From Caulobacteraceae bacterium (lineage in GTDB: Bacteria; Pseudomonadota; Alphaproteobacteria; Caulobacterales; Caulobacteraceae): a DNA stretch of 5,161 bases. The position numbers were made by a program, and so were the translations under genes. The stretch spans positions 1-5,161 of the forward strand of contig JAQGII010000465.1 in NCBI GenBank assembly GCA_028291305.1, written 5' to 3'. Positions 1-5,152 of this stretch are shown here, piece by piece; positions within the stretch are counted from its first letter, which is position 1, and every line of letters begins with the position of its first letter. The notes beneath the pieces were generated by a model that was given only the letters and a program-made list of their open reading frames with translations, ran no database searches and had not been told where the DNA came from.

Positions 1-93
1 CTGTTCCCCTCCTACATGTGGCACGGCACCATGCCGTTCGAGTCGGACGAGACCCGCCTGACCTGCGCCTTCGACCTGGTGCGCGCGCCATGA
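1..93 (+). CDS. Putative 2OG-Fe(II) oxygenase, C-terminal end only
   Basis: An open frame enters from the left edge and stops with TGA at 91-93, giving 30 residues of a C-terminus. The visible segment reads PSYMWHGTMPF, then SDETRLTCAFDLV. In 2-oxoglutarate/Fe(II)-dependent oxygenases, the final strands carry the distal iron-binding His followed about 10 residues later by the Arg that binds the 2-oxoglutarate carboxylate. Here His (fragment residue 8) and Arg (residue 19) are 11 apart in that arrangement, and the pattern of 'P-x-x-x-W-H-G ... R-L-x-x-x-F-D' matches the bacterial putative 2OG-Fe(II) oxygenase family. The catalytic HxD is outside the window, so the substrate and start are unknown. 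The stop codon overlaps the next gene's ATG (ATGA), suggesting translational coupling with the HAD phosphatase. Confidence 0.6.
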   Translation: MFPSYMWHGTMPFESDETRLTCAFDLVRAP

Positions 94-773
94 CGCGGAA
101 GCTGGCGGTGTGGGACGTCGATGGGACCCTGGTCGACAGTCGGGAGGTGATCTTCGAGGCCGCCAAGGCGGTGTTCGCCTTCATGGACCTGCCGGCCCCG
201 GACTACGAGGCCGTGCGCCAGATCGTCGGCCTGAGCTTGGCGGAGGGCCTGGGCCAGCTGCTCCCGGCCATGTCGCCGCCGGCGATCGACCGCGCCGTAG
301 CCGGCTACAAGGAAGCCTTCCAGGCTATGCACCGGCAGCCGGGCTTCACCGAACCCCTCTACGAGGGCGCGGCCCAGACCCTGGACCGGCTCAAGCGCGA
401 CGGCTGGCTGATCGCCATGGCCACCGGCAAGAGCCGGCGCGGCGTGGAGACCATCATGAAGATGCACGGCTGGGCCGACCTGTTCGACTCCACCCACTGC
501 GCCGATGACGGCCCCGGCAAGCCGCACCCGGCCATGCTGCTGGAAGCGATGCGGGCGCTGGGCTGCGGCCCGGACCAGACCATCATGATCGGCGACACCG
601 CTCACGACATGCGCATGGCCAAGGCCGCAGGCGTCTACGCCCAGGGAGTCAGCTGGGGCTTCCACACCGCCGAGGAGGTGCTGGCCGCCGGCGCCGACGA
701 CGTCGTCCACGATTTCCCCAGCCTGGACAGCCGGTTGGAGGCGTTTGCCGAGACCATATCCTCCGCTGCGTAA
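90..773 (+). CDS. HAD-superfamily phosphatase (phosphoglycolate phosphatase-like)
   Basis: A complete 227-residue HAD hydrolase, expected to be a cytoplasmic Mg-dependent phosphatase acting on a small phosphorylated metabolite. All four HAD motifs are visible: motif I WDVDGTLVDS with nucleophile D9 and acid/base D11; motif II ATGKS with T112; motif III K144 in GKPHP; motif IV MIGDTAHDMRMAK with D169 and D173. The helical segment at about 18-90, between motif I and the core, is a C1-type cap as in Gph/PGMB-like enzymes. Length and layout fit the Gph-like subfamily, but substrate cannot be assigned from motifs. The ATG at 90 is chosen because the HAD fold begins there and it overlaps the upstream stop as ATGA; the frame stays open upstream to an ATG at 18, but that stretch only shadows the oxygenase end. 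No good Shine-Dalgarno is seen, consistent with coupling. Its stop lies 14 bp from the stop of the convergent DUF1501 gene. Confidence 0.9.
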   Translation: MTRKLAVWDVDGTLVDSREVIFEAAKAVFAFMDLPAPDYEAVRQIVGLSLAEGLGQLLPAMSPPAIDRAVAGYKEAFQAMHRQPGFTEPLYEGAAQTLDRLKRDGWLIAMATGKSRRGVETIMKMHGWADLFDSTHCADDGPGKPHPAMLLEAMRALGCGPDQTIMIGDTAHDMRMAKAAGVYAQGVSWGFHTAEEVLAAGADDVVHDFPSLDSRLEAFAETISSAA

Positions 774-787
774 CGGGGAGCATCAGG

Positions 788-2080
788 TTAGGCGACGATA
801 TTGCTCGCCGCCGCGGCCATTGCGCTGTCGGGGAAGATGGCGCCGTCCAGGGCTCGGCGCTCCACGCCCATGTGTTCGGCCAGGACGCCCTTGAACAGGG
901 CCCGCATGTCCAGGGTCGGCGCGGTGTCGCGGTCCTCATAGAGCCGGGCCGGCTGCAGCGTCGGCCAGTCGCCGATGATGCCGCCGCGCTTCAGCCCGCC
1001 GCCCAGGACCAGGGCCGTGGACGCCGTGCCGTGGTCGGTGCCGCCAGTGCCGTTGACCCGCGCGGTGCGGCCGAACTCCGTGGACGCGACGATCACGGTA
1101 TTGCGCCATTCGGGGCCGAGCCCGGTCGAGAGTCCGTCCAGCAGGCTGTCCAGATAGGACAGGCGCGTCGCCAGCAGGCCCGCGCCGGCTCCCTGGTTGG
1201 CGTGGGTGTCGAAGTTGTCGACCGAGATAGCCACCACCTGCGGCCCGTTCGGTCCGGTCATGAACTTGGCCACGGTCGCGCCCATGCTGCGGGCCGCCTC
1301 CGCGGCGCCGGGTGGATTGGGCGCGGTCCGGGCCGCCATCGGATCGGCCTGCGCCATGTCGCCGGCCGGCGGCGCCATCTCGACCGCCTGGGCCTTGGCC
1401 AGGGCGGCGGCCGCATGGGCCATGTTCTGGGTCTCCAGGCCGCTGGCCAGGGCCGGGCCGAGCAGCGGGTCGCGGGCGTACAGGTCGGCCAGGATGCGGG
1501 GCAGGCGCTCGTCGCGCCCCTCCAGCCCGCCGGGAGACCAGGAGGCCGCCTGGATCTTGCCGCGCAGGATCAGGGGCGCCTGGGTTCCCACCGACAGGGC
1601 CTCGATCCGGCGCGCCGGCGCCAGCGCCTGCAGCGTGCGGTTCAGCCAGCCTGAGCCGGCGCCGTAGGCCACGGTTCCGCCGCTCTCCAGCACGTCCTGG
1701 GCCTCGAAATGGGAGCGGGCCCGGTCGGGCGTGGCCACGGCGGGAGCGATGCGCGCCTGACCGGCGAGGGCCAGCCGGTGCACCGACTTCAGCGCCGGGT
1801 GCAGACCGAAGGTGTCGTCCAGCTTCAGGGCGCCGCCCGGCGCGCCGAACGGGGCGATGGCGATCTGGCCGCGCAGGGCCGCATAGTCGGGGTCGCCCAC
1901 CGGAGGCGAGACGGACAGGCCGTCCAAGCCTCCCCGGCAGACGATGACGATCAGCTTGCGCCTGGCCAGTTCGCCGTCGGCGGCGGCGTAGGCCGCGCGG
2001 CCCAGGAAGCTGACCGACACGCCGAGACCGACGGCCGTGGCCAGGGCGGAGCGGCGGGTGAGGGCGTGCGGATTGGTCAT
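788..2080 (-). CDS. DUF1501 family protein with Tat-type signal peptide
   Basis: A complete 430-residue DUF1501 protein; the family is related to the alkaline phosphatase/sulfatase fold, but its role is unknown. The N-terminus has a twin-arginine signal: TRRSALA (R9, R10), an Ala/Gly/Val-rich hydrophobic stretch to about residue 27, and a likely AYA cleavage site near residue 32, so export of a folded protein to the periplasm is expected. Family landmarks follow in order: LIVIVCRGGLDGLSV (43-57), FGLHPAL (91-97), SHFEAQD (123-129), DNFDTHANQG (288-297), STEFGRTARVNGTGGTDHG (333-351) and a C-terminal DMRALFKGVLAEHMGV (391-406). D291/H293, E335 and D349/H350 are candidate metal or catalytic residues by analogy with the fold, which is inference. 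An Ala/Pro/Met-rich stretch at about 228-262 looks like a linker. The ATG sits in ATGA with the upstream DUF1800 stop; the nearest GGAG is 11 nt away, so translation is probably coupled. Confidence 0.92.
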   Translation of the reverse strand: MTNPHALTRRSALATAVGLGVSVSFLGRAAYAAADGELARRKLIVIVCRGGLDGLSVSPPVGDPDYAALRGQIAIAPFGAPGGALKLDDTFGLHPALKSVHRLALAGQARIAPAVATPDRARSHFEAQDVLESGGTVAYGAGSGWLNRTLQALAPARRIEALSVGTQAPLILRGKIQAASWSPGGLEGRDERLPRILADLYARDPLLGPALASGLETQNMAHAAAALAKAQAVEMAPPAGDMAQADPMAARTAPNPPGAAEAARSMGATVAKFMTGPNGPQVVAISVDNFDTHANQGAGAGLLATRLSYLDSLLDGLSTGLGPEWRNTVIVASTEFGRTARVNGTGGTDHGTASTALVLGGGLKRGGIIGDWPTLQPARLYEDRDTAPTLDMRALFKGVLAEHMGVERRALDGAIFPDSAMAAAASNIVA

Positions 2081-3483
2081 CGGCGCTGGAACTCCGGCGA
2101 CATCAGGAGGATGGTGAAGGCTTCGGGTCGGGTTTCGGCCCGGGCGATGGCGGTGGCCGACTCGTGGCTGAGCCGGGCGCCCAGGGCCGAACGGGCGCTC
2201 TCATTGGGATCGAGGTCGGTCCCCATGGTCGTGCCGGCGACCTCGGCCCAGGCCATGCGCTTGACGATGCCGTCGGGCGAGGCCCATTCGGCGGCCTCGT
2301 CGGCCCAGCCCTTGGGCGAGGGAGCGGAGAAGGGGCGCTGGCCGAGGGCGGTCATCGAGCCGACGAACTTGCGCGGATTGTCGAGCTCCGGCGCCGCGCC
2401 GGCGGCCCGCCAGCTGGACACCAGAAACTCGTAGGGCGTCTTGAACTTGGCGGCCGCCGGCGTCCACGCTTCCGGCGAGTCGATCATGGTCGCGGCCAGG
2501 GTGTCGAGGCGGCCACGCGACGAGATGAAGCTGTGCTCCAGCCGCGCGACGAGGGCCGGTGGGGGATCGTCGGCGACGAAATGAACGGCGAGCTTCTGCG
2601 CGATGTGGCGGGCGGTGGCGGGGTTGGCGGCCAGGTCGGCCAACACGGCACGGCCCTGGGCCTGGCCGTCCTGAACATAGGTGCGTCCCAGCACCTGCCG
2701 GGACCCCGGTTCATGGGCCAAGGGACGAAACATGAAGCTCCCCGGCGCGGCCGTGTCGGCGCCGCGCGCCGCGTCCTGGGCGCGGCTGATGCTCCAGCCG
2801 GTCAGGGCGCGGGCGAATTCGGTGACGTCGGCCTGGCTGTAGCCGCCATGCACGCCCACGGTGTGCAGTTCCATGATCTCGCGGGCGAGGTTCTCGTTCA
2901 GTCCCGCCTGGCGCCGCTGGCCGGCCGCGCTGCGCCCGGCGGGACTGTCCGGCCCGACGGACGCCGCCTGGTCCAGGTAGAGCAGCATGGCGGGGTGCTG
3001 CGAAGAGGCTAGCAGCAGGTCCTCGAAGCGGCCGAACACATGGGGCCGGATCGCCTCGCGCTCGAACGCCCCGGCGATAGGGGCGACGGCTCCCTTGGTG
3101 GCGGAGACGGTGAAGTGGTTGGCCCAGAACAGGGTCCAGCGTTCGCGGAAGGCGGCGGGGGTGGCGGCGGCCAGCCGGCCGCGCGCGGCCATCTCGGCGA
3201 TGGCCATGTCGCGAATCTGGGCCTGGACCTGCTTGAGTTCGGCCGCCGCGTCCTCGGCCTTCAGCTCCTTGCGCTCTTTGCGCAGGTCCTGGAACACGGT
3301 CAGGTTGCGGGCGCTGTCGCCCAGGTCCCCCTGCGGCTGGTCGGCGCCCTCGGGGCGGATCTGCGCCTTGAGGAAGCCGCGCGGATCGCGGCGGGTCGCC
3401 TCGATCTCGCCGGGCCGCGCGCCGAGCCCGAAACGCGTCGCGGCGATGGCGGCGTTCAGATCGGATGGCTCAGGCAGCGCCAC
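2077..3483 (-). CDS. DUF1800 family protein
   Basis: A complete 468-residue DUF1800 protein of unknown biochemical function, first gene of a two-gene operon with DUF1501. Family signatures are visible in order: ATRFGLGARPGE (15-26) at the N-terminus; RERWTLFWANHF (113-124); HPAMLLYLDQ (163-172); the hallmark GLNENLAREIMELHTVG (194-210) followed by GGYSQADV and ALTGWS; ARHIAQKLAVHFV (291-303); KTPYEFLVSSWRA (348-360); GQRPFSAPSPKGW (381-393); and the closing LLMSPEFQRR. Residues about 65-95 are Lys/Glu/Ala/Gln-rich, probably a long helix. The start is a GTG, preceded by GGAG five nucleotides upstream. Reading backwards in frame there is a TAA at 3520-3522 and no ATG, GTG or TTG in between, so the start is nearly forced. 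The protein therefore has no N-terminal signal peptide, although its partner is Tat-targeted. The stop overlaps the DUF1501 ATG by 4 bp. Confidence 0.92.
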   Translation of the reverse strand: MALPEPSDLNAAIAATRFGLGARPGEIEATRRDPRGFLKAQIRPEGADQPQGDLGDSARNLTVFQDLRKERKELKAEDAAAELKQVQAQIRDMAIAEMAARGRLAAATPAAFRERWTLFWANHFTVSATKGAVAPIAGAFEREAIRPHVFGRFEDLLLASSQHPAMLLYLDQAASVGPDSPAGRSAAGQRRQAGLNENLAREIMELHTVGVHGGYSQADVTEFARALTGWSISRAQDAARGADTAAPGSFMFRPLAHEPGSRQVLGRTYVQDGQAQGRAVLADLAANPATARHIAQKLAVHFVADDPPPALVARLEHSFISSRGRLDTLAATMIDSPEAWTPAAAKFKTPYEFLVSSWRAAGAAPELDNPRKFVGSMTALGQRPFSAPSPKGWADEAAEWASPDGIVKRMAWAEVAGTTMGTDLDPNESARSALGARLSHESATAIARAETRPEAFTILLMSPEFQRR

Positions 3484-3488
3484 TTGTG

Positions 3489-3494
3489 CTCCGG
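3489..3494 (-). promoter_or_regulatory. Ribosome binding site of the DUF1800 gene
   Basis: On the minus strand this reads CCGGAG, with the GGAG core ending five nucleotides before the GTG start codon at 3483. It supports GTG as the true start, since no other standard start codon lies between it and the in-frame stop at 3520-3522. Confidence 0.55.
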
Positions 3495-3513
3495 ACTTTG
3501 TCAGAAGGCGTTG

Positions 3514-3520
3514 AGGAGGT
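3514..3520 (+). promoter_or_regulatory. Perfect Shine-Dalgarno-like AGGAGGT without a standard start
   Basis: AGGAGGT is the full anti-Shine-Dalgarno complement, yet no ATG, GTG or TTG follows within usable distance on this strand. The only candidate is a CTG at 3529, eight nucleotides downstream, which is in frame with ATP12 and would add 15 residues before the GTG at 3574. It may instead be chance or part of a promoter element. The match is seen directly; any function is unproven. Confidence 0.25.
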
Positions 3521-3561
3521 TACTGCACCTGTTTCATACCGCCGGAAGTTTACGCCCATTT

Positions 3562-3566
3562 GGAGG
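3562..3566 (+). promoter_or_regulatory. Ribosome binding site deciding the ATP12 GTG start
   Basis: GGAGG lies seven nucleotides before the GTG at 3574. This is ideal spacing, and it sets the start inside a frame that otherwise stays open back to about 3040, because that stretch lies antisense to the DUF1800 gene. Confidence 0.7.
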
Positions 3567-3573
3567 CCTGTCC

Positions 3574-4302
3574 GTGGTCCAGAAATTAGCGCCGCATGTC
3601 GAATTACCGCGGCGATTTTACAAGCGTGTAACAACAGGTCCCGACGGCGCCGGCGCGACTGTGCTCCTGGACGGCAAGCCGGTGCGCACGCCCAAGGGTG
3701 CGCATCTGACTGCGCCGACGCAAGCCCTGGCGCAGATGCTGGCCGCCGAGTGGGACGCGCAGGAAGCCCACATCGACATGACCGCCATGGCCGCCACCCG
3801 CCTGGCCTTCACCGCCCTGGACTTCGTGGCGGACGCCCGTGACGCCGTGGCGGCGGAGATCGGCCGTTACGCGGGTTCGGACGTCCTGTGCTACTTCGCC
3901 GAGGGGCCCGACGCCCTGGTCGAGCGCCAGGTGCAGCGGTGGGGCCCGGTGCTCGAGTGGGCGCAGCAGGAAGTGGACCTGCACCTGGTGCGCGCCGTGG
4001 GCATCGCCTATCGCGACCAGCCGGCCGGGACCCTGCTTCGCGCGGCCCGGCTGGCCGAGAAGGAAGGCGACTTCGGCCTGGCCGGCATCGCCCACGCCAC
4101 GGCCCTGTTCGGGTCCGCCGTCCTCGCGTTCGCCCTGCACCGCGACCAGTTGAGCGGCGAGGAGGCGCTGCAGCTTTCACGGCTGGACGAGGCCTTCCAG
4201 CAGGAGCGATGGGGGGTCGACGAGGAAGCGGCCGAACGCACCGCCAACATGCTGGCGGAGGCACGGATGCTGGAGCGGTGGTTCCGGGCGCTGGAACCTT
4301 AG
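3574..4302 (+). CDS. ATP12-family F1-ATPase assembly chaperone
   Basis: A 242-residue ATP12 family protein. Characterised homologues (mitochondrial Atp12) bind the F1 alpha subunit before it is assembled with beta into F1-ATPase; the bacterial version is presumed to do the same in the cytoplasm. Family features: RRFYKRV (13-19), the beta-rich N-terminal motif LLDGKPVRTPKG (31-42), AAEWDAQ (57-63), TRLAFTALD (75-83), YAGSDVLCYFAEGPDALVER (99-118), W123/W129, and the C-terminal helical part with LDEAFQQERWGVDEEAAER (204-222). The last matches the conserved Q-x-x-x-W-G-x-D-E-E-A region. The start is the GTG at 3574, with GGAGG seven nucleotides upstream and 12 residues before RRFYK, as usual for the family; the next Met is residue 55, inside the fold. 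The first codons are unusually AT-rich for this DNA (two TTA codons, one GTA), while the rest is strongly GC-biased. Confidence 0.93.
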   Translation: MVQKLAPHVELPRRFYKRVTTGPDGAGATVLLDGKPVRTPKGAHLTAPTQALAQMLAAEWDAQEAHIDMTAMAATRLAFTALDFVADARDAVAAEIGRYAGSDVLCYFAEGPDALVERQVQRWGPVLEWAQQEVDLHLVRAVGIAYRDQPAGTLLRAARLAEKEGDFGLAGIAHATALFGSAVLAFALHRDQLSGEEALQLSRLDEAFQQERWGVDEEAAERTANMLAEARMLERWFRALEP

Positions 4303-4304
4303 CC

Positions 4305-4330
4305 GGGGAACAGGGGCGCGGGGGCAGGGG
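4305..4330 (+). other. Putative G-quadruplex motif
   Basis: Four G-runs lie on the + strand at 4305-4308, 4313-4316, 4320-4324 and 4327-4330, with loops of four, three and two bases. This satisfies the canonical intramolecular quadruplex rule with tracts of four. Two more runs (4338-4340, 4343-4347) follow and could substitute. It begins two bases after the ATP12 stop, in the 74-bp spacer before the BON gene. If transcribed towards the BON gene the RNA would carry it too. The motif is seen; folding and function are inference, and G-runs are commoner in GC-rich DNA. Confidence 0.5.
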
Positions 4331-4364
4331 TTTTTGAGGGCAGGGGGAGTCCGCCAGAAACCCC
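4327..4364 (+). promoter_or_regulatory. Leader hairpin abutting the BON gene ribosome binding site
   Basis: GGGGTTTTTG (4327-4336) can pair with CAGAAACCCC (4355-4364) as a 10-bp stem with one G-U wobble and an 18-base loop. The stem's last base is directly followed by the AAGGAG of the next gene. It is not a typical intrinsic terminator, because no U-run follows the 3' arm. The 5' arm uses the fourth G-run of the quadruplex motif, so the two structures compete. Pairing is read from the sequence; a regulatory role is inference. Confidence 0.4.
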
Positions 4365-4370
4365 AAGGAG
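4365..4370 (+). promoter_or_regulatory. Ribosome binding site of the SWFGD/BON gene
   Basis: AAGGAG lies six nucleotides upstream of the ATG at 4377. It is a strong match at ideal spacing and fixes that start. Confidence 0.75.
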
Positions 4371-4376
4371 AGCCTC

Positions 4377-5117
4377 ATGGCCCAGGATCATTGGAACGAC
4401 AGCCGCAACACCCAATGGGAACGGGAGCGCCGCCGCGAGCAGGAGCGCGCGCGCCTGGAAAGCCAGGCCGACTATGGTCAGGCGGACGAGGCCGGCCGCC
4501 GCTTCGAGGAGCCGGCCGACGATCGCGGCTATCGCCCGTTCGGCGACACCGGTCCCATCTATACAGCCAGCGGCGCCTACGGCCCGGATGGCAAGCGCTA
4601 TGGCGTGCAGGCGCGCGACCCGGGGCGCGACTACCGGAGCCGTGACTATCCCGAGTTCGAGGCCGACCAGCGCCGCCGGCACAGAGGCGACTACCATCCC
4701 GACCGCTACACCCCCAATCCGCGCGAGGGCCGGGGCCAGGAGACGCGGAGTTGGTGGGACCGCACCCAGGACGAACTGTCGTCCTGGTTCGGCGACGACG
4801 AGGCCCGCCGCCGCCGGCAGTGGGATGAAAACCGCACCGAGGCGGTCGGCGATCACCGCGGGCGCGGGCCCAAGGGCTACCGCCGCTCGGACGAGCGCAT
4901 CCGCGACGACGTCAGCGACCGCCTGACCGACGATCCCTATCTGGACGCCTCCGGCGTCGAGGTCACGGTGAAGGACGGGGAGGTGACCCTGGTGGGGGTG
5001 GTGTTCCGCCGCGAGGACAAGCGCCGCGCCGAGGACGTGGCCGAACGGGCGTCGGGCGTGAGCTACGTGCAGAACAACCTGCGCCAGCAGGATGCGAGCG
5101 GTCCCGTAGTGATCTGA
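4377..5117 (+). CDS. SWFGD/BON-domain protein with long charged N-terminal region
   Basis: A 246-residue protein in two parts. Residues 1-120 are low in hydrophobic residues and rich in Arg, Asp, Glu, Tyr and Gly (for example WERERRREQERARLE at 14-28 and RDYRSRDYPEF at 84-94), so they are probably largely disordered. Residues 125-150 carry the SWWDRTQDELSSWFGDDEA segment that names SWFGD proteins, followed by the conserved GRGPKGYRRSDERI (162-175). Residues about 171-237 form a BON domain: SDERIRDDVSDRL, then VEVTVKDGEVTLVGVV, then the KRRAEDVAERASGVSYVQNNL helix and strand. BON domains generally bind membranes or other ligands in envelope or stress proteins. No signal peptide or membrane segment is seen, so a cytoplasmic location is likely unless export is unconventional. 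A stress-response role is inferred only from the family. The ATG is supported by AAGGAG six nucleotides upstream. Confidence 0.88.
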   Translation: MAQDHWNDSRNTQWERERRREQERARLESQADYGQADEAGRRFEEPADDRGYRPFGDTGPIYTASGAYGPDGKRYGVQARDPGRDYRSRDYPEFEADQRRRHRGDYHPDRYTPNPREGRGQETRSWWDRTQDELSSWFGDDEARRRRQWDENRTEAVGDHRGRGPKGYRRSDERIRDDVSDRLTDDPYLDASGVEVTVKDGEVTLVGVVFRREDKRRAEDVAERASGVSYVQNNLRQQDASGPVVI

Positions 5118-5132
5118 GGTCCGCTGGAGGCG

Positions 5133-5152
5133 GGGTTCTAGGGTTCTAGAGC
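5133..5152 (+). repeat. Tandem GGGTTCTA pair able to form a short hairpin
   Basis: The 8-mer GGGTTCTA occurs twice in direct succession (5133-5140, 5141-5148), 16 bp after the BON stop. Positions 5135-5141 can also pair with 5146-5152 (seven pairs, one wobble, loop GGTT). No U-run follows, so a terminator role is weak. The TCTAGAGC core resembles the edge of small intergenic repeats common in alphaproteobacteria, but the window ends too soon to tell. Confidence 0.35.

Larger units (their letters stand above)
3484..3573. promoter_or_regulatory. Divergent intergenic region between DUF1800 and ATP12 genes
   Basis: This 90-bp gap separates two divergently transcribed genes and is visibly richer in A and T than the flanking coding DNA (for example around TTTCATACC and AAGTTTACGCCCATTT). 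It must hold the promoter for the DUF operon on the minus strand unless that lies inside the ATP12 gene, and very likely the ATP12 promoter. I could not find a convincing -35/-10 pair: TTGAGG at 3511-3516 is -35-like but is followed by only weak -10 candidates (CATACC at 3535). The region is inferred as regulatory from gene arrangement, not from a recognised box. Confidence 0.45.

Noticed and set aside
18..89. ATG at 18 as start of the HAD gene
   Set aside because: It would lie almost entirely inside the upstream oxygenase end and add 24 Arg-rich residues before the conserved DVDGT strand; the ATG at 90 overlaps the upstream stop in the usual coupled way.
12..710. Long minus-strand frame opposite the HAD gene
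   Set aside because: Composition is Gly/His/Arg/Val-rich without domain motifs, typical of the antisense of GC-rich genes; the HAD frame has all four catalytic motifs.
872..3012. Several long + strand frames opposite DUF1501 and DUF1800 (for example 872-1654, 1709-2434, 2164-3012)
   Set aside because: They are Gly/Arg/Ala-rich shadows of the two minus-strand genes, with no recognisable domains and no supported start sites.
3511..3540. TTGAGG plus CATACC as a sigma-70 promoter for ATP12
   Set aside because: The -10 candidate matches only three of six consensus bases at 18-bp spacing; too weak to call as a specific promoter.
3040..3573. N-terminal extension of the ATP12 frame back to 3040
   Set aside because: The stretch mostly lies antisense to DUF1800 and has no family similarity; the GTG at 3574 has an ideal ribosome site and fits the family N-terminus.
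4331..4335. T5 run after a G-rich block as an intrinsic terminator of ATP12
   Set aside because: No GC-rich hairpin precedes the T-run: the upstream G-runs have no matching C-runs before it, and the T's themselves pair downstream in the leader stem.
4299..4856. A 185-residue minus-strand frame that looks like a hydrophobic, membrane-type protein
   Set aside because: It is the antisense of the Arg/Asp-rich BON gene; complementing such codons automatically yields Ala/Val/Leu/Pro. It has no family motif, and the + strand frame has clear SWFGD and BON homology with a good ribosome site.
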